64,000 nucleotides of DNA. Source: Spirochaeta sp. UBA5339. GTDB taxonomy: Bacteria > Spirochaetota > Spirochaetia > DSM-2461. Below the pieces are notes generated by a model. That model saw only the letters and a program-made list of their open reading frames with translations, did not search any database and had not been told where the DNA came from. Where the stretch lies: positions 1 through 64,000 of the forward strand of contig DHQL01000011.1 of assembly GCA_002408085.1 (NCBI GenBank), given 5' to 3'. The translations under genes were made by a program, and so were the position numbers. Position 1 is the first letter of the stretch, and each line of letters opens with the position of its first letter. Below, in pieces: positions 9,908-17,836 of this stretch.

Positions 9908-10916
9908 CTTTTTTCTCCAGACGGTAATGAACCGTTATAGACGGTTTGTATGAAATCATCAGATCTTCATAGAGAGTAAAGTCCACCCTCTGGTTTATCC
10001 CGAAAGACCATGATGAGCCGGGGGGAGTAAACTGATAGCTCAGGCCGGTTCCAATAAAGAAGGCCTGACTGACGGCATGTTCCAGTTCACCGTAAAGTCG
10101 GGACTGAGCCAGCCAGTCGATCTGGTCGCCCGGATAGAGCTGCAGGCTGAAGAAGTGTTCTTTCCGCCACTGGGCACAGAACTCCAGAAGAAGGGATATC
10201 TGGAAGGAGTTGTAGATAAAACTCTCATAACCCGGTTTATTTATCCCCGTCTGGTAGGCAACAGAAAACCCCAGTTTGGGATAGAAGATAAAGTGATCAT
10301 ATGAGAAGGAAGGTTTGCCAAAGGCACGGGAAGCGGAGAACTCAAGACTCGTCAGCCCCGTAAGAGTCCTGTTCCAACCGGGAAGGACTCCCCAGTATCC
10401 GAGGGAGGTGCCGAAGTCCCAGTATCCGGTCCATTCATCAATAACAAGTGCGGGTTCAATGCTGTAGGCGTTATAGAAGAAGAGAACTATTTTCTCTGCC
10501 AGGCCGCGGACCAGGTCATCGTATCTGCTGATCTCTGCTTTTTCATAGAATATTGTTCTTATGCTGTCGCTTTCAAGTTCATAGAGTGAAACCCTTGCTT
10601 CAATCCAGTGTTCTTCTACAAATAGAGTCCCGTAGAGCATATAGTAGGCATTACTGTTAAATGCAGCGATACCGGCATCCAGAAGGGATTCTATAACAAT
10701 ATCTTCTTTTCTTATATGAATACTGTTTATGGTGTCGGCGTCATTAATGGCCTGTGAAAGGTCTCCGGAAAAATTATCCGGAAGCAAAAAATCTGTGCTC
10801 TCGTACCGCTCAAACAAGGGCTCCACCTTAATTTCGCTCATTGTCAGCTCGAGAGAAGAAAGCGGAATACCTAAAAGGAGAATAACCAAGAAGAAAAGTA
10901 CATTATTAAGTTTCAT
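9897..10916 (-). CDS. Probable outer-membrane beta-barrel protein with periplasmic N-terminal domain
   Basis: The 339-residue protein has a signal peptide (about residues 1-21). An N-terminal alpha/beta region follows (about 25-150), including a passage like TolB-N/LpoB-type domains (YMLYGTLFVEEHWIEARVSL). The rest alternates aromatic and polar residues in a beta-barrel pattern (FSFGINQRVDFTLYEDL) and ends in repeated strands. Its ATG directly abuts the TAA of the upstream TPR gene, and its end overlaps the next lipoprotein gene by 11 bp. An outer-membrane anchor or pore serving the operon's surface proteins is plausible. The family was not recognised. Confidence 0.6.
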   Translation of the reverse strand: MKLNNVLFFLVILLLGIPLSSLELTMSEIKVEPLFERYESTDFLLPDNFSGDLSQAINDADTINSIHIRKEDIVIESLLDAGIAAFNSNAYYMLYGTLFVEEHWIEARVSLYELESDSIRTIFYEKAEISRYDDLVRGLAEKIVLFFYNAYSIEPALVIDEWTGYWDFGTSLGYWGVLPGWNRTLTGLTSLEFSASRAFGKPSFSYDHFIFYPKLGFSVAYQTGINKPGYESFIYNSFQISLLLEFCAQWRKEHFFSLQLYPGDQIDWLAQSRLYGELEHAVSQAFFIGTGLSYQFTPPGSSWSFGINQRVDFTLYEDLMISYKPSITVHYRLEKKDEN

Positions 10917-12155
10917 TTATACACCTTTTGCCCAGTCTTTTATTGTTTTAACTTCTTCTATATAGGAGCTTGCGGGATAGTTTGCCTCAAACAATTCAAT
11001 AGATTTTAAAACTTTTCTTGTCTGATTCAATTCTTTGAGCCGGCGCAGCATGAGTATATGGATCTCCTCATCCCCACCTAAAAGTTCAGCATCCCGGTAG
11101 TAGCTGTCCATTCTAGAATCACTGCCATGGCCATAAGCCACAGCCATCATCGTCCGAAGCAGTTCTACCTGAATCTCCTGCTGAGAAAGGGTCTCTAGGG
11201 GATTGGCTTTGTAAGCTTCCTCATAAACCTCAAGGGAGAGTTCTTCCTGTCCCGTTTCCCTGTAAAAATTTCCGAGACTGATTAAGTTGTCAAAGGACCT
11301 GTTTCTTTCAAGAATCTGCAGCAGAGCCTCTTCGGCTTCATCGTTTCGTCCCAGTGCTAAGGAAACGTCCTTTTTCAGTTCCAGTGCTGGATGATAATCA
11401 CTGTTCAAAGAGAGGGCATCCATAGCTTGTTCATATGCTTTGCCGTAGTCTTTTGTCATATAAAAGCAGCGTCCTAAACCGGTCAGAGAGTTCGGGTTTC
11501 TGTTAAGGGAGACCAGACGTTTGTAATAAGTGATGCTTTCCGGGTAACGGCCGCTGCGATATGTTATCCTGCTTAGAATCTGAAAAGATTCTTCATCCGC
11601 CGTATCAAAATCAATTACCTTCAGATAATAGGATTCCGCCGAATAGAGATCTCCTTCCTCATAGGCAATACGTCCGAGAGTTTTGAGTGCGGATATATTG
11701 TTAGGATTGTTTTCCAGTAACTGCAAAGCACCGTCTCTGCTTCCTTCGGCATCCCATGCAACAAGTTCAAGGTCTGGATTTTCCTGCTCCGTGTGGGATA
11801 ATCCTTCCAGCTCGGAAAAACGCTCTTCCAGTATCGATTCAAACTGAACCCGTGAAACTGTACGGCTCCTTAATATGGACAGAGAGCTGCTGGTAGAATC
11901 CCTGTAGCTATTGAATCTCGTATCAAAATCGGACTGTTCCAGTGCCAGGCCGTCAATCCGCTGACGGATGTTATCCAAGTTTGCTTCCACATCATTGAAT
12001 CTGTCATTAGAATCCTGGATGGAGTTCTCAAGTTCATTCAACTCCAATGCCAGATCAGTCAGAATTGAAATGTTTCTTCGTGACTGAAACGAGAATAGTG
12101 AGATTGCCACCATAATTGATGTAAGTATGAGAATCATTAATATATTGGATTTCAT
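10917..12155 (-). CDS. Membrane-anchored coiled-coil TPR protein
   Basis: The ATG at 12155 is preferred over upstream in-frame starts because a GAGGA ribosome-binding site lies five bases before it; this gives 412 residues. Residues about 4-24 form one transmembrane or uncleaved signal segment. About 30-110 are a heptad-rich coiled coil (LALELNELENSIQDSNDRFN). The remainder is a run of TPR-like helical hairpins (ALKTLGRIAYEEGDLYSAES, then SLTGLGRCFYMTKDYGKAYE). It probably scaffolds an envelope complex. It is the first gene of the five-gene minus-strand operon ending in the Rhs giant. The AT-rich 12156-12299 gap is shared with divergent gspG and should hold both promoters. Confidence 0.7.
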   Translation of the reverse strand: MKSNILMILILTSIMVAISLFSFQSRRNISILTDLALELNELENSIQDSNDRFNDVEANLDNIRQRIDGLALEQSDFDTRFNSYRDSTSSSLSILRSRTVSRVQFESILEERFSELEGLSHTEQENPDLELVAWDAEGSRDGALQLLENNPNNISALKTLGRIAYEEGDLYSAESYYLKVIDFDTADEESFQILSRITYRSGRYPESITYYKRLVSLNRNPNSLTGLGRCFYMTKDYGKAYEQAMDALSLNSDYHPALELKKDVSLALGRNDEAEEALLQILERNRSFDNLISLGNFYRETGQEELSLEVYEEAYKANPLETLSQQEIQVELLRTMMAVAYGHGSDSRMDSYYRDAELLGGDEEIHILMLRRLKELNQTRKVLKSIELFEANYPASSYIEEVKTIKDWAKGV

Positions 12156-12299
12156 CGAATTCCTCATTAATGAACATATCACCACTTTAGAGATTCATAC
12201 AATATATTTAAGTTTATTATTAAGTTTTTTTAACAAAGTACACTTACTGTTTAAGTATTATTTTTACAACTTTACTTTGATTCCTTTTCTGACTATCAT

Positions 12300-12755
12300 G
12301 TGATCATGTATAATAAACTTTCGGATCTTATACAGGACGATTCGGGATGGACCTTTATTGAGACGCTGATTGTCATCGGAATAGTCATAATTCTCACCGG
12401 CTCCGTCAGTTTTATGGGGATCAAATATCTGGAAAAGGCAAAGGTTGTTTCGGCCCGGTCTGAGATCCAGGCCCTATCAATTGCTCTGGAGAGCTACTAT
12501 CTGGATACGGGAGCCTACCCTACCGAGGAGCAGGGTCTGGCCGCCTTATGGGAGGCCCCGACACTCTCCCCTGTTCCAGAAGAGTGGGACGGCCCCTATG
12601 TCAGCAAAAATGACTTTTCAGATCCCTGGAAGAATCCCTATATCTATAAGAATCCGGGAGAGAACCAACTTCCCTTTACGTTGAGTTCCCTTGGTGCCGA
12701 CGGATATGAAGGCGGTGAAGACAATGCCGGGGACATAAACTCTTGGGAGGGCTGA
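12300..12755 (+). CDS. gspG: Type II secretion major pseudopilin GspG
   Basis: A class III signal (DDSG before WTFIETLIVIGIVIILTG) gives the prepilin cleavage site Gly|Trp with Glu at mature +5. Trp at +1 is unusual, since Phe or Met is normal. The C-terminal domain is typical GspG: LDTGAYPTEEQGLAAL, DPWKNPYIY, and an acidic end (GADGYEGGEDNAGDI) matching the family's calcium-binding loop. The start may be GTG 12300 or ATG 12306; neither has a clear ribosome-binding site. GspG polymerises into the pseudopilus that drives substrates through the secretin. Here it is separated from the main gsp operon, on the opposite strand and 13 bp overlapped by a prepilin peptidase gene. Confidence 0.9.
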   Translation: MIMYNKLSDLIQDDSGWTFIETLIVIGIVIILTGSVSFMGIKYLEKAKVVSARSEIQALSIALESYYLDTGAYPTEEQGLAALWEAPTLSPVPEEWDGPYVSKNDFSDPWKNPYIYKNPGENQLPFTLSSLGADGYEGGEDNAGDINSWEG

Positions 12756-13228
12756 TATTTCTTACGATACTTATTCCCGTAACGGTCCTTGTTTTCTATT
12801 TTGATATCCGCTTCTATAGGATTCCCAACTGGCTGACCATGGGGGCCTGGATATCAGGAGCCGCGCTTGCTCTTCTCGTATGTCCTGCCGATTTAATCAG
12901 CTACCTTACTGGATCATTTATCTCCTTTACCAGCTATGTTTTAATCAATTTCATCAGCAAAGGAAAACTGGGATGGGGGGACATAAAGCTGTCCCTCTTT
13001 CTCGGGGGAGTGACAGGAATCAGAGGATGGTATCTGACCAACCTGTTCGCGACTCTCCTTGCTCTTCTTTTTCTGATTCTATTGGCTCTGATAAAAGTGA
13101 GAGACATAAGGGAAAAAATCCCCTTCGGTCCCTTTCTCTGTTCCGGAGCCCTTCTCTATCTATTGGTTATCAACGGAATACTTTTCCGGGAGGGACTGAA
13201 TAATCTGGTAGACAGCTTTCCGGCTTAA
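12743..13228 (+). CDS. Prepilin peptidase (A24 family), minimal form
   Basis: The 161-residue integral membrane protein carries the two A24 aspartates: one in YFDIRFYRIPN near the N-terminus and one in GKLGWGDIKL (GxGD motif). It has about five or six hydrophobic segments. It lacks the N-terminal cytoplasmic methyltransferase/zinc domain of full-length PilD/GspO, as in short A24A and TadV-like enzymes. It should cleave the leader peptides of the nearby pseudopilins at the inner membrane. The start is probably TTG 12743, overlapping gspG; the exact start is uncertain. Its last 69 bp overlap the 3' end of convergent gspK. Confidence 0.85.
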   Translation: MGGLIFLTILIPVTVLVFYFDIRFYRIPNWLTMGAWISGAALALLVCPADLISYLTGSFISFTSYVLINFISKGKLGWGDIKLSLFLGGVTGIRGWYLTNLFATLLALLFLILLALIKVRDIREKIPFGPFLCSGALLYLLVINGILFREGLNNLVDSFPA

Positions 13229-13960
13229 TGTCTTGACCCGGTCGTCTTCAACGGGGATTCTGGCAATTACCATGGTATGGCTCCTGTTATTTTTTGCAGC
13301 CCTGATTTTCCAGAACCAGGTTGTGACTCCCAGATAACTCAGGTAGTAATCCTTTTTATCATCTTCCAGATCCAGAGCTTCCTCCAGACTCTCATCGGTA
13401 AGGGAAAAACTGTCTCTGAGACTGATTATCCTGCTGAGTTTGTTTTCCCGGTCATCCAGGACCTCTCCTTCATATTCTTGAGACAGTATGGCCTCAAGAA
13501 TCTCCTCATCTGTGAAATAGATATTGAAAAGAGGCATGGTATTGGCTACGGGATAGGTGTAATCAGTGTCATTCAGAGTGGTGTTGATCCAGCCGTAGTC
13601 AGAATATAACTCTTCAGGCCACTCCACCGAATCAAATAGTGAGGGATGGATATCCCGGCCGATTCTGCTGGAGACATCTTCCATGGTCAAAGAGAACCCG
13701 TTCTTTTCAAGCCCCCTGATATATGACCAGACGCCGTCATCGGAGGTGTCAGTTTCGGGGTCTCCATTTTTCTGAAGGTAATCAACGACCCTGCGGCACT
13801 TAAGATCCAGCTCCCGTTCCAGGGCGGTTGCGGCTTCGACTTTTTCCAGCAACCGGGAGGACCGGGTTATCTCAAAACTGATCCCCACAGCCAGAACCGA
13901 GAGAAAAAGAAGAACTGTCAATACCTGAACAGATCCGCTCCCGGAATCTCCCCGGTTCAT
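13160..13960 (-). CDS. gspK: Type II secretion minor pseudopilin GspK-like
   Basis: The 266-residue protein starts with a short leader and the hydrophobic helix SVQVLTVLLFLSVLAVGI. It lacks Glu at +5, a known trait of GspK, which caps the pseudopilus tip. The large periplasmic domain ends in TTWFWKIRA followed by a beta strand, typical of GspK C-termini. The order I-J-K with 1-8 bp overlaps fits the tip-complex genes. The 3' end overlaps the convergent prepilin peptidase gene by 69 bp. It is the last gene of the minus-strand gsp operon. Confidence 0.75.
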   Translation of the reverse strand: MNRGDSGSGSVQVLTVLLFLSVLAVGISFEITRSSRLLEKVEAATALERELDLKCRRVVDYLQKNGDPETDTSDDGVWSYIRGLEKNGFSLTMEDVSSRIGRDIHPSLFDSVEWPEELYSDYGWINTTLNDTDYTYPVANTMPLFNIYFTDEEILEAILSQEYEGEVLDDRENKLSRIISLRDSFSLTDESLEEALDLEDDKKDYYLSYLGVTTWFWKIRAAKNNRSHTMVIARIPVEDDRVKTLSRKAVYQIIQSLPEKYSVDNQ

Positions 13961-14457
13961 TATACTTCTCCCTTTACAGGAATAACGGACAGAGGCAGTA
14001 CAAAAATCTCCTCTCTCTTGCCCGACAAGACCCGTACCTGCAGAGCATGAAGAAGGCCCGAAGTGTAGAGGGGGGTTATTTTAAGGATGTTCACCCCTTC
14101 AAGCCTGTGAATTACAGACTCTTCTCCATTGGACTGCTCAAGGATTCTGAGTTCCTCATCTGTATTTCTAAGTATCAGAACCCTTCCTTTCTCTCCCCGG
14201 AACCGGAAGAACCGGTACTCATTTCCGCTTTTAATATAGGGGAGATTACTATCCCTCCAGTCCGGTCGTACTCTTCCGACTTCCTCTTTCAGGTAGTAGT
14301 AACTTAAGAGGGTCTGCCGGGAGTTCCGGCTGCTCTCTCCGCTTCGGACCATAAAGGTAGAGAAAGAGAAAAATGTTCCCATCAGCAGGAAGGAGATTAT
14401 ACCGGTAATTGCCAGTGAAACAAGAAGCTCGGGATAGGTAAAACCTTCATCATTCAT
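13960..14457 (-). CDS. gspJ: Type II secretion minor pseudopilin GspJ-like
   Basis: A very short leader (MNDEG) precedes FTYPELLVSLAITGIISFLL, giving the canonical Gly|Phe cleavage site and Glu at +5. The soluble part includes YYYLKEEVGRVRPDWRD and beta strands compatible with GspJ, which binds GspI and GspK at the pseudopilus tip. It overlaps gspI by 8 bp and gspK by 1 bp. The assignment as J rather than H rests on gene order and on the long periplasmic domain. Confidence 0.75.
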   Translation of the reverse strand: MNDEGFTYPELLVSLAITGIISFLLMGTFFSFSTFMVRSGESSRNSRQTLLSYYYLKEEVGRVRPDWRDSNLPYIKSGNEYRFFRFRGEKGRVLILRNTDEELRILEQSNGEESVIHRLEGVNILKITPLYTSGLLHALQVRVLSGKREEIFVLPLSVIPVKGEV

Positions 14458-14650
14458 ACAGAGGGTCCTGAGAACTGTAGTAGGAGTTTCCCGCGGAGAT
14501 CAGACTTTCTACCGACTTCTCTTCCCTGTTCACTGCTTCACCGGCAGGCTTTACGGCCAGGTAGAGGGAGCCTGTGAGCACCACCACAAGGAGGATGGAA
14601 AAAAGGACTTCCATATAGATATAACCGTCATTCCACTTCAGCCTGCTCAC
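14450..14650 (-). CDS. gspI: Short GspI-like pseudopilin
   Basis: The product is only 66 residues: leader MSRLKWNDG, then YIYMEVLFSILLVVVLTGSL with Glu at +5 and Tyr at +1, then about 30 residues of soluble domain. Usual GspI proteins are about 120 residues, so this is a reduced version consisting mostly of the polymerising helix. It is placed as I because it lies immediately before J and K. It overlaps the preceding lipoprotein gene by 23 bp and gspJ by 8 bp, so it is clearly translated within the operon. Confidence 0.65.
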   Translation of the reverse strand: MSRLKWNDGYIYMEVLFSILLVVVLTGSLYLAVKPAGEAVNREEKSVESLISAGNSYYSSQDPLYE

Positions 14651-15230
14651 CGACTATCCTGTCCTTCAGTTTCAGGATGTAGAAGTCATCCTCACCTTCT
14701 TTGATAAGGGCGTCCAGCAGGGAGAGGGCGGTCCCGCTGTCTCCTGACTTCCATGCCAGAATCGACTTAATATAAAGTCCATAGGGATTGCTTCCAGAAA
14801 TGCTCTCAAGGTCATCCAGATAGTCCCTGACAAGGGGGTAGTTTTCACTTTCCATTGCCCCGACTGCTCTGTCGATCAGCTGGTCCTCATTGAGCATATT
14901 GAGATAGAGGGACTGTTCGGGCAGCTCCAGAGTAAGATGAAACGAGATGTCAAGGTACCCCGTTTTTTCCGCCTTTATAACATACTCCCCGAAGTCCACC
15001 GGCGGAAAATAGACGCTTCCGGTTACATCGGAGGTCTCTGTAAACAGGGGTTCGTCATCTGATTCTTTATAGAGTGAGACCTTTACCCGGGAACAGCTGC
15101 TGTTGTCACCGTCATATATCTTACCCACCAGATAGGTTTGTGTTTTTTCATTGCGTTTGGTCAGCATTCCGTCTGTTTTGCAGGAGAGCAGCAACAGCAG
15201 ACCCGACAGAAGAATAAAAAGTCTTTTCAT
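14628..15230 (-). CDS. Lipoprotein with carboxypeptidase-regulatory-like domain, within the gsp operon
   Basis: The 200-residue protein has a lipobox (LLLLSC, Cys about residue 17). Residues about 33-110 resemble a carboxypeptidase-regulatory-like / transthyretin-like beta domain (LVGKIYDGDNSSCSRVKVSL, then GEYVIKAEKTGYLDI). The C-terminal third is helical and TPR-like (AGSA-poor, with SGDSGTALSLLDALIKEGED). It lies between the GspM-like and GspI-like genes, overlapping both. No GspC or pilotin gene is visible, so this lipoprotein could supply a pilotin or connector function. That is an inference from position. Confidence 0.65.
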   Translation of the reverse strand: MKRLFILLSGLLLLLSCKTDGMLTKRNEKTQTYLVGKIYDGDNSSCSRVKVSLYKESDDEPLFTETSDVTGSVYFPPVDFGEYVIKAEKTGYLDISFHLTLELPEQSLYLNMLNEDQLIDRAVGAMESENYPLVRDYLDDLESISGSNPYGLYIKSILAWKSGDSGTALSLLDALIKEGEDDFYILKLKDRIVGEQAEVE

Positions 15231-16072
15231 AACAGGGGTACCTCATAGACCGATTCATCATATCCAAAACGGATTGATGTTCCCTTTTGCTCAAGCAGGG
15301 TCCATCCTTCGGAGGGGACCGTTATAATTCTGTTTGAGTTCAACTCTTTCATATAGTACTTTACTCCCTCAGGGGTACCGACTTTCCCCACATACTGAAA
15401 CCGGAACCTGTCGGGAGAAGGGGGAATGACTTCAAGCACCGGCTCTTCACGGACAACCGGTACGGCTTCGGGCTTCTTCGGAATATAGAAGATACGGGCA
15501 AGAGATTCAGGGTTCATCCGTTCCTTCAGGTTTGCGCTATCGGACCACTCGATTCCCTCTGTCAAAGGAAGGTCTGAAACCAGTTCCTCATTGATGCTGT
15601 CAAATCCGATAAGAAAGGTGATCTGCGCTCCTTTGTCCCGCAGATCAATGGTGAAATAGGGAATTTTAAAAGCCCGGGACTCCTGATAGAAACTCTTCAG
15701 GAAGCGGAAATAATACTTCACATCCCCTTCCAGGGTAAATTCAATATAGGTCTCATCCTTCTGAACCCGCCGTGAGTACCGCAGAACCGACAAGCCCTTA
15801 TCTTCCAGGGCATCCTTCACAGACTGACTGAAGAGATACAGATTTCTCTCCCTGCCGTACTTTGAAAGAGACCAGAGATACCGTGTTTTAAGATCATCCA
15901 GATCTTCAGGGCTGATTGTTTCAATATTCATCAGCTCCTCCAAACGGCGTGTTCTGTCGTCACAGGCTCTCTGCAGCCTCTGATTGTTCCTGTAAAGAAT
16001 AAAGGAGACCGGTACCAGAATGACCGTAAGAAGCACCGGAAACAGAAGTAATCCCCTTATCCCCCTAATCAC
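15227..16072 (-). CDS. GspM-like (PilO-like) inner-membrane assembly platform protein
   Basis: The start is taken as GTG 16072, five bases after a strong GGGGGA ribosome-binding site, overlapping the previous gene by 8 bp and giving 281 residues. A single transmembrane helix (about residues 6-28, LLLFPVLLTVILVPVSFILY) is followed by a coiled coil and a ferredoxin-like region (YIEFTLEGDVKYYFRFLKSF). This is the GspM/PilO layout. The C-terminal extension (about 190-281) has a Pro-rich linker (PVVREEPVLEVIPPSPDRF) and a small beta domain resembling the periplasmic part of GspC/PilP. A GspM-GspC-like fusion would explain the absence of a separate gspC; this is inference. Confidence 0.6.
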   Translation of the reverse strand: MIRGIRGLLLFPVLLTVILVPVSFILYRNNQRLQRACDDRTRRLEELMNIETISPEDLDDLKTRYLWSLSKYGRERNLYLFSQSVKDALEDKGLSVLRYSRRVQKDETYIEFTLEGDVKYYFRFLKSFYQESRAFKIPYFTIDLRDKGAQITFLIGFDSINEELVSDLPLTEGIEWSDSANLKERMNPESLARIFYIPKKPEAVPVVREEPVLEVIPPSPDRFRFQYVGKVGTPEGVKYYMKELNSNRIITVPSEGWTLLEQKGTSIRFGYDESVYEVPLL

Positions 16073-16808
16073 TGAAATCCCCCTTCCATGAAAAGACTTC
16101 ATAGCCCTGCAGCGAATCGACATCGGTATTCTCAATTTCGATATTCTGAAACCGGCTGTCGCTCCTCATTCCCTCGATAAGCAGAAGGGGATCGTCTCCC
16201 ACTGCCCTGCCCTGCAAGGAGTCGTCACCTATGGTCAGGGAGAGGATTTTGAACTCTCCGTTAAAGTAGGGAGTAAACCAGGAAACCCGTTCATAAAGAT
16301 CCGGAGGAGCCGACTGTTCCAGAAGAGCCATTTTTGAACTGATCTCTTTATAGAGATCCTCTCTTTCCAGGCTTTCGGCGGACAGAAGCTCCCTGGATGC
16401 GACTTCACTGTCCAGTTGCCGGATACGTTCTTCCAGGGATGCCCGACGGACAAGGGGCAGAACAATCAACAGAGTGAACAAAATAGCTGCAGCGGCGGCG
16501 GTACCGAGAATCTGAAAAAACTTCTGAATTCTGCCGGAGTTTTTGAATATTTCTCTCTTGTCTCCACCGTACCGGATGCGGCATTTTCCCCGGCTGCCGC
16601 GGATACCTGCCAACTGATCCCTATTCATATAGTAGAGAACCAGTTCCCTCTTATTCAGCCTGAAATCCCAAACCAGATCTTCAATACTGCCGGGATAAAG
16701 AACAGCAAGCTGCTCCCGTATCCAGAGTGAACGGGCGCTTCTGCCCAATCCGGGATCAGTCAGCACGACACGGGTGCATTGAGATGAATCAAGGATATAT
16801 GATTTCAA
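16065..16808 (-). CDS. GspL-like (PilN-like) inner-membrane assembly platform protein
   Basis: The 247-residue protein has a cytoplasmic N-terminal region of about 95 residues, much shorter than classical GspL. One transmembrane helix follows (about 101-122, AAAAAILFTLLIVLPLV), then a coiled coil (LEERIRQLDSEVASRELL) and a small periplasmic alpha/beta domain (FKILSLTIGDDSLQGRA). This matches PilN/GspL proteins, which link the ATPase to GspM. It sits between gspF and the GspM-like gene with 4-8 bp overlaps. Symbol withheld because sequence similarity alone is weak. Confidence 0.6.
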   Translation of the reverse strand: MKSYILDSSQCTRVVLTDPGLGRSARSLWIREQLAVLYPGSIEDLVWDFRLNKRELVLYYMNRDQLAGIRGSRGKCRIRYGGDKREIFKNSGRIQKFFQILGTAAAAAILFTLLIVLPLVRRASLEERIRQLDSEVASRELLSAESLEREDLYKEISSKMALLEQSAPPDLYERVSWFTPYFNGEFKILSLTIGDDSLQGRAVGDDPLLLIEGMRSDSRFQNIEIENTDVDSLQGYEVFSWKGDFSD

Positions 16809-17836
16809 ATCAGGCCTCCGTATACGGTAATTAGAGGAACAATAAGGGTAATTACCACCACAAGCAGAACAACACCTATCAGCAGACTGGTTACAGGCTC
16901 CACCAGGGTCATTATCCGCTCCGTAATCTTCTCCATCTCCTGCTTGTAATAAGTCTCCAACTGAAGAAATACCTCAGACATCTTGCCTATTCTCTCCCCA
17001 ACCCCTATCCACTGGGAGATGATTTTTGGAAAGACTTTCTCTCTGCCGAAAAGTCTGGATAGGGCCTCACCCTTTAGCAGGGATTGACGCAGCCTGTAGA
17101 TCCTCTCCTTGAGATAGCTGTTCTCCAGAACAAGGAGGGAGAGGCTCAAAGACTCTTCCAGAGGAATCCGGCAGTGCGTCAGCAGAGACAGAGAGAAGAA
17201 CAGGTTATACATGTCTCTTTTTACAAGAACAGCCCCCAGGAGGGGTAGCGAAAGAGACAGTCTGTGGAACAGTACCGTCAGAGGCGATGAGGGGCGGAGA
17301 AAGATCCGGGAGAAGAGAACAAGCACCAGCAGACCGGCAAGAAAAAGCAGATACATAAGAAGCACCGTCTTCCCTGTGGAAAGTGAACGGGCAAGATCCT
17401 CGGCAATCTCCGCGTTAAAGGAGAGGCTCTCCTGAAGGCGGGGAATAAACCAGAAAACAAGAGCCCCTGTGCCTGCGGAAATTAAAATCAGCAGGAGAGC
17501 CGGATAGATCAGAGCGGAATGGATCTTATCCCTGATTTTTCTGCTGTCCTCCAGATAGATGGTCAGCTGCCGGAATACCAGGGAGAGGTCTCCGACCTTC
17601 TCACCGATTACAATCAGCTCGGTAAATAGGGAAGAGAACTTCTTTTCGTCCCTCAGGCATTGTGACAGGGGCAGTCCCTTTGTAATTTTATCCTCAATCC
17701 TCGACAGGGGAACCGACAGGGATGATCCGCTTTGAAGGGAGCGGGTCAATGACACTGCTTCCTGCACATTGAGTCCGGAAGAGAGGAGGAGGGTCATCGA
17801 GCCTGTCCATTCAAGAATGTCCTTTGAACTGCTCAT
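16805..17836 (-). CDS. gspF: Type II secretion inner-membrane platform protein GspF
   Basis: The 343-residue protein contains two repeated GspF domains, each a helical bundle followed by membrane helices. Recognisable passages are GLPLSQCLRDEKKFSSLFTE with VIGEKVGDLSLVFRQL, and the second copy GEALSRLFGREKVFPKI with GVGERIGKMSEVFLQL. Three hydrophobic segments are visible (about residues 110-132, 160-180 and 310-335). GspF couples the GspE ATPase to pseudopilus assembly. The first residue overlaps the end of gspE by 1 bp and the end overlaps the GspL-like gene by 4 bp. Confidence 0.92.
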   Translation of the reverse strand: MSSSKDILEWTGSMTLLLSSGLNVQEAVSLTRSLQSGSSLSVPLSRIEDKITKGLPLSQCLRDEKKFSSLFTELIVIGEKVGDLSLVFRQLTIYLEDSRKIRDKIHSALIYPALLLILISAGTGALVFWFIPRLQESLSFNAEIAEDLARSLSTGKTVLLMYLLFLAGLLVLVLFSRIFLRPSSPLTVLFHRLSLSLPLLGAVLVKRDMYNLFFSLSLLTHCRIPLEESLSLSLLVLENSYLKERIYRLRQSLLKGEALSRLFGREKVFPKIISQWIGVGERIGKMSEVFLQLETYYKQEMEKITERIMTLVEPVTSLLIGVVLLVVVITLIVPLITVYGGLI

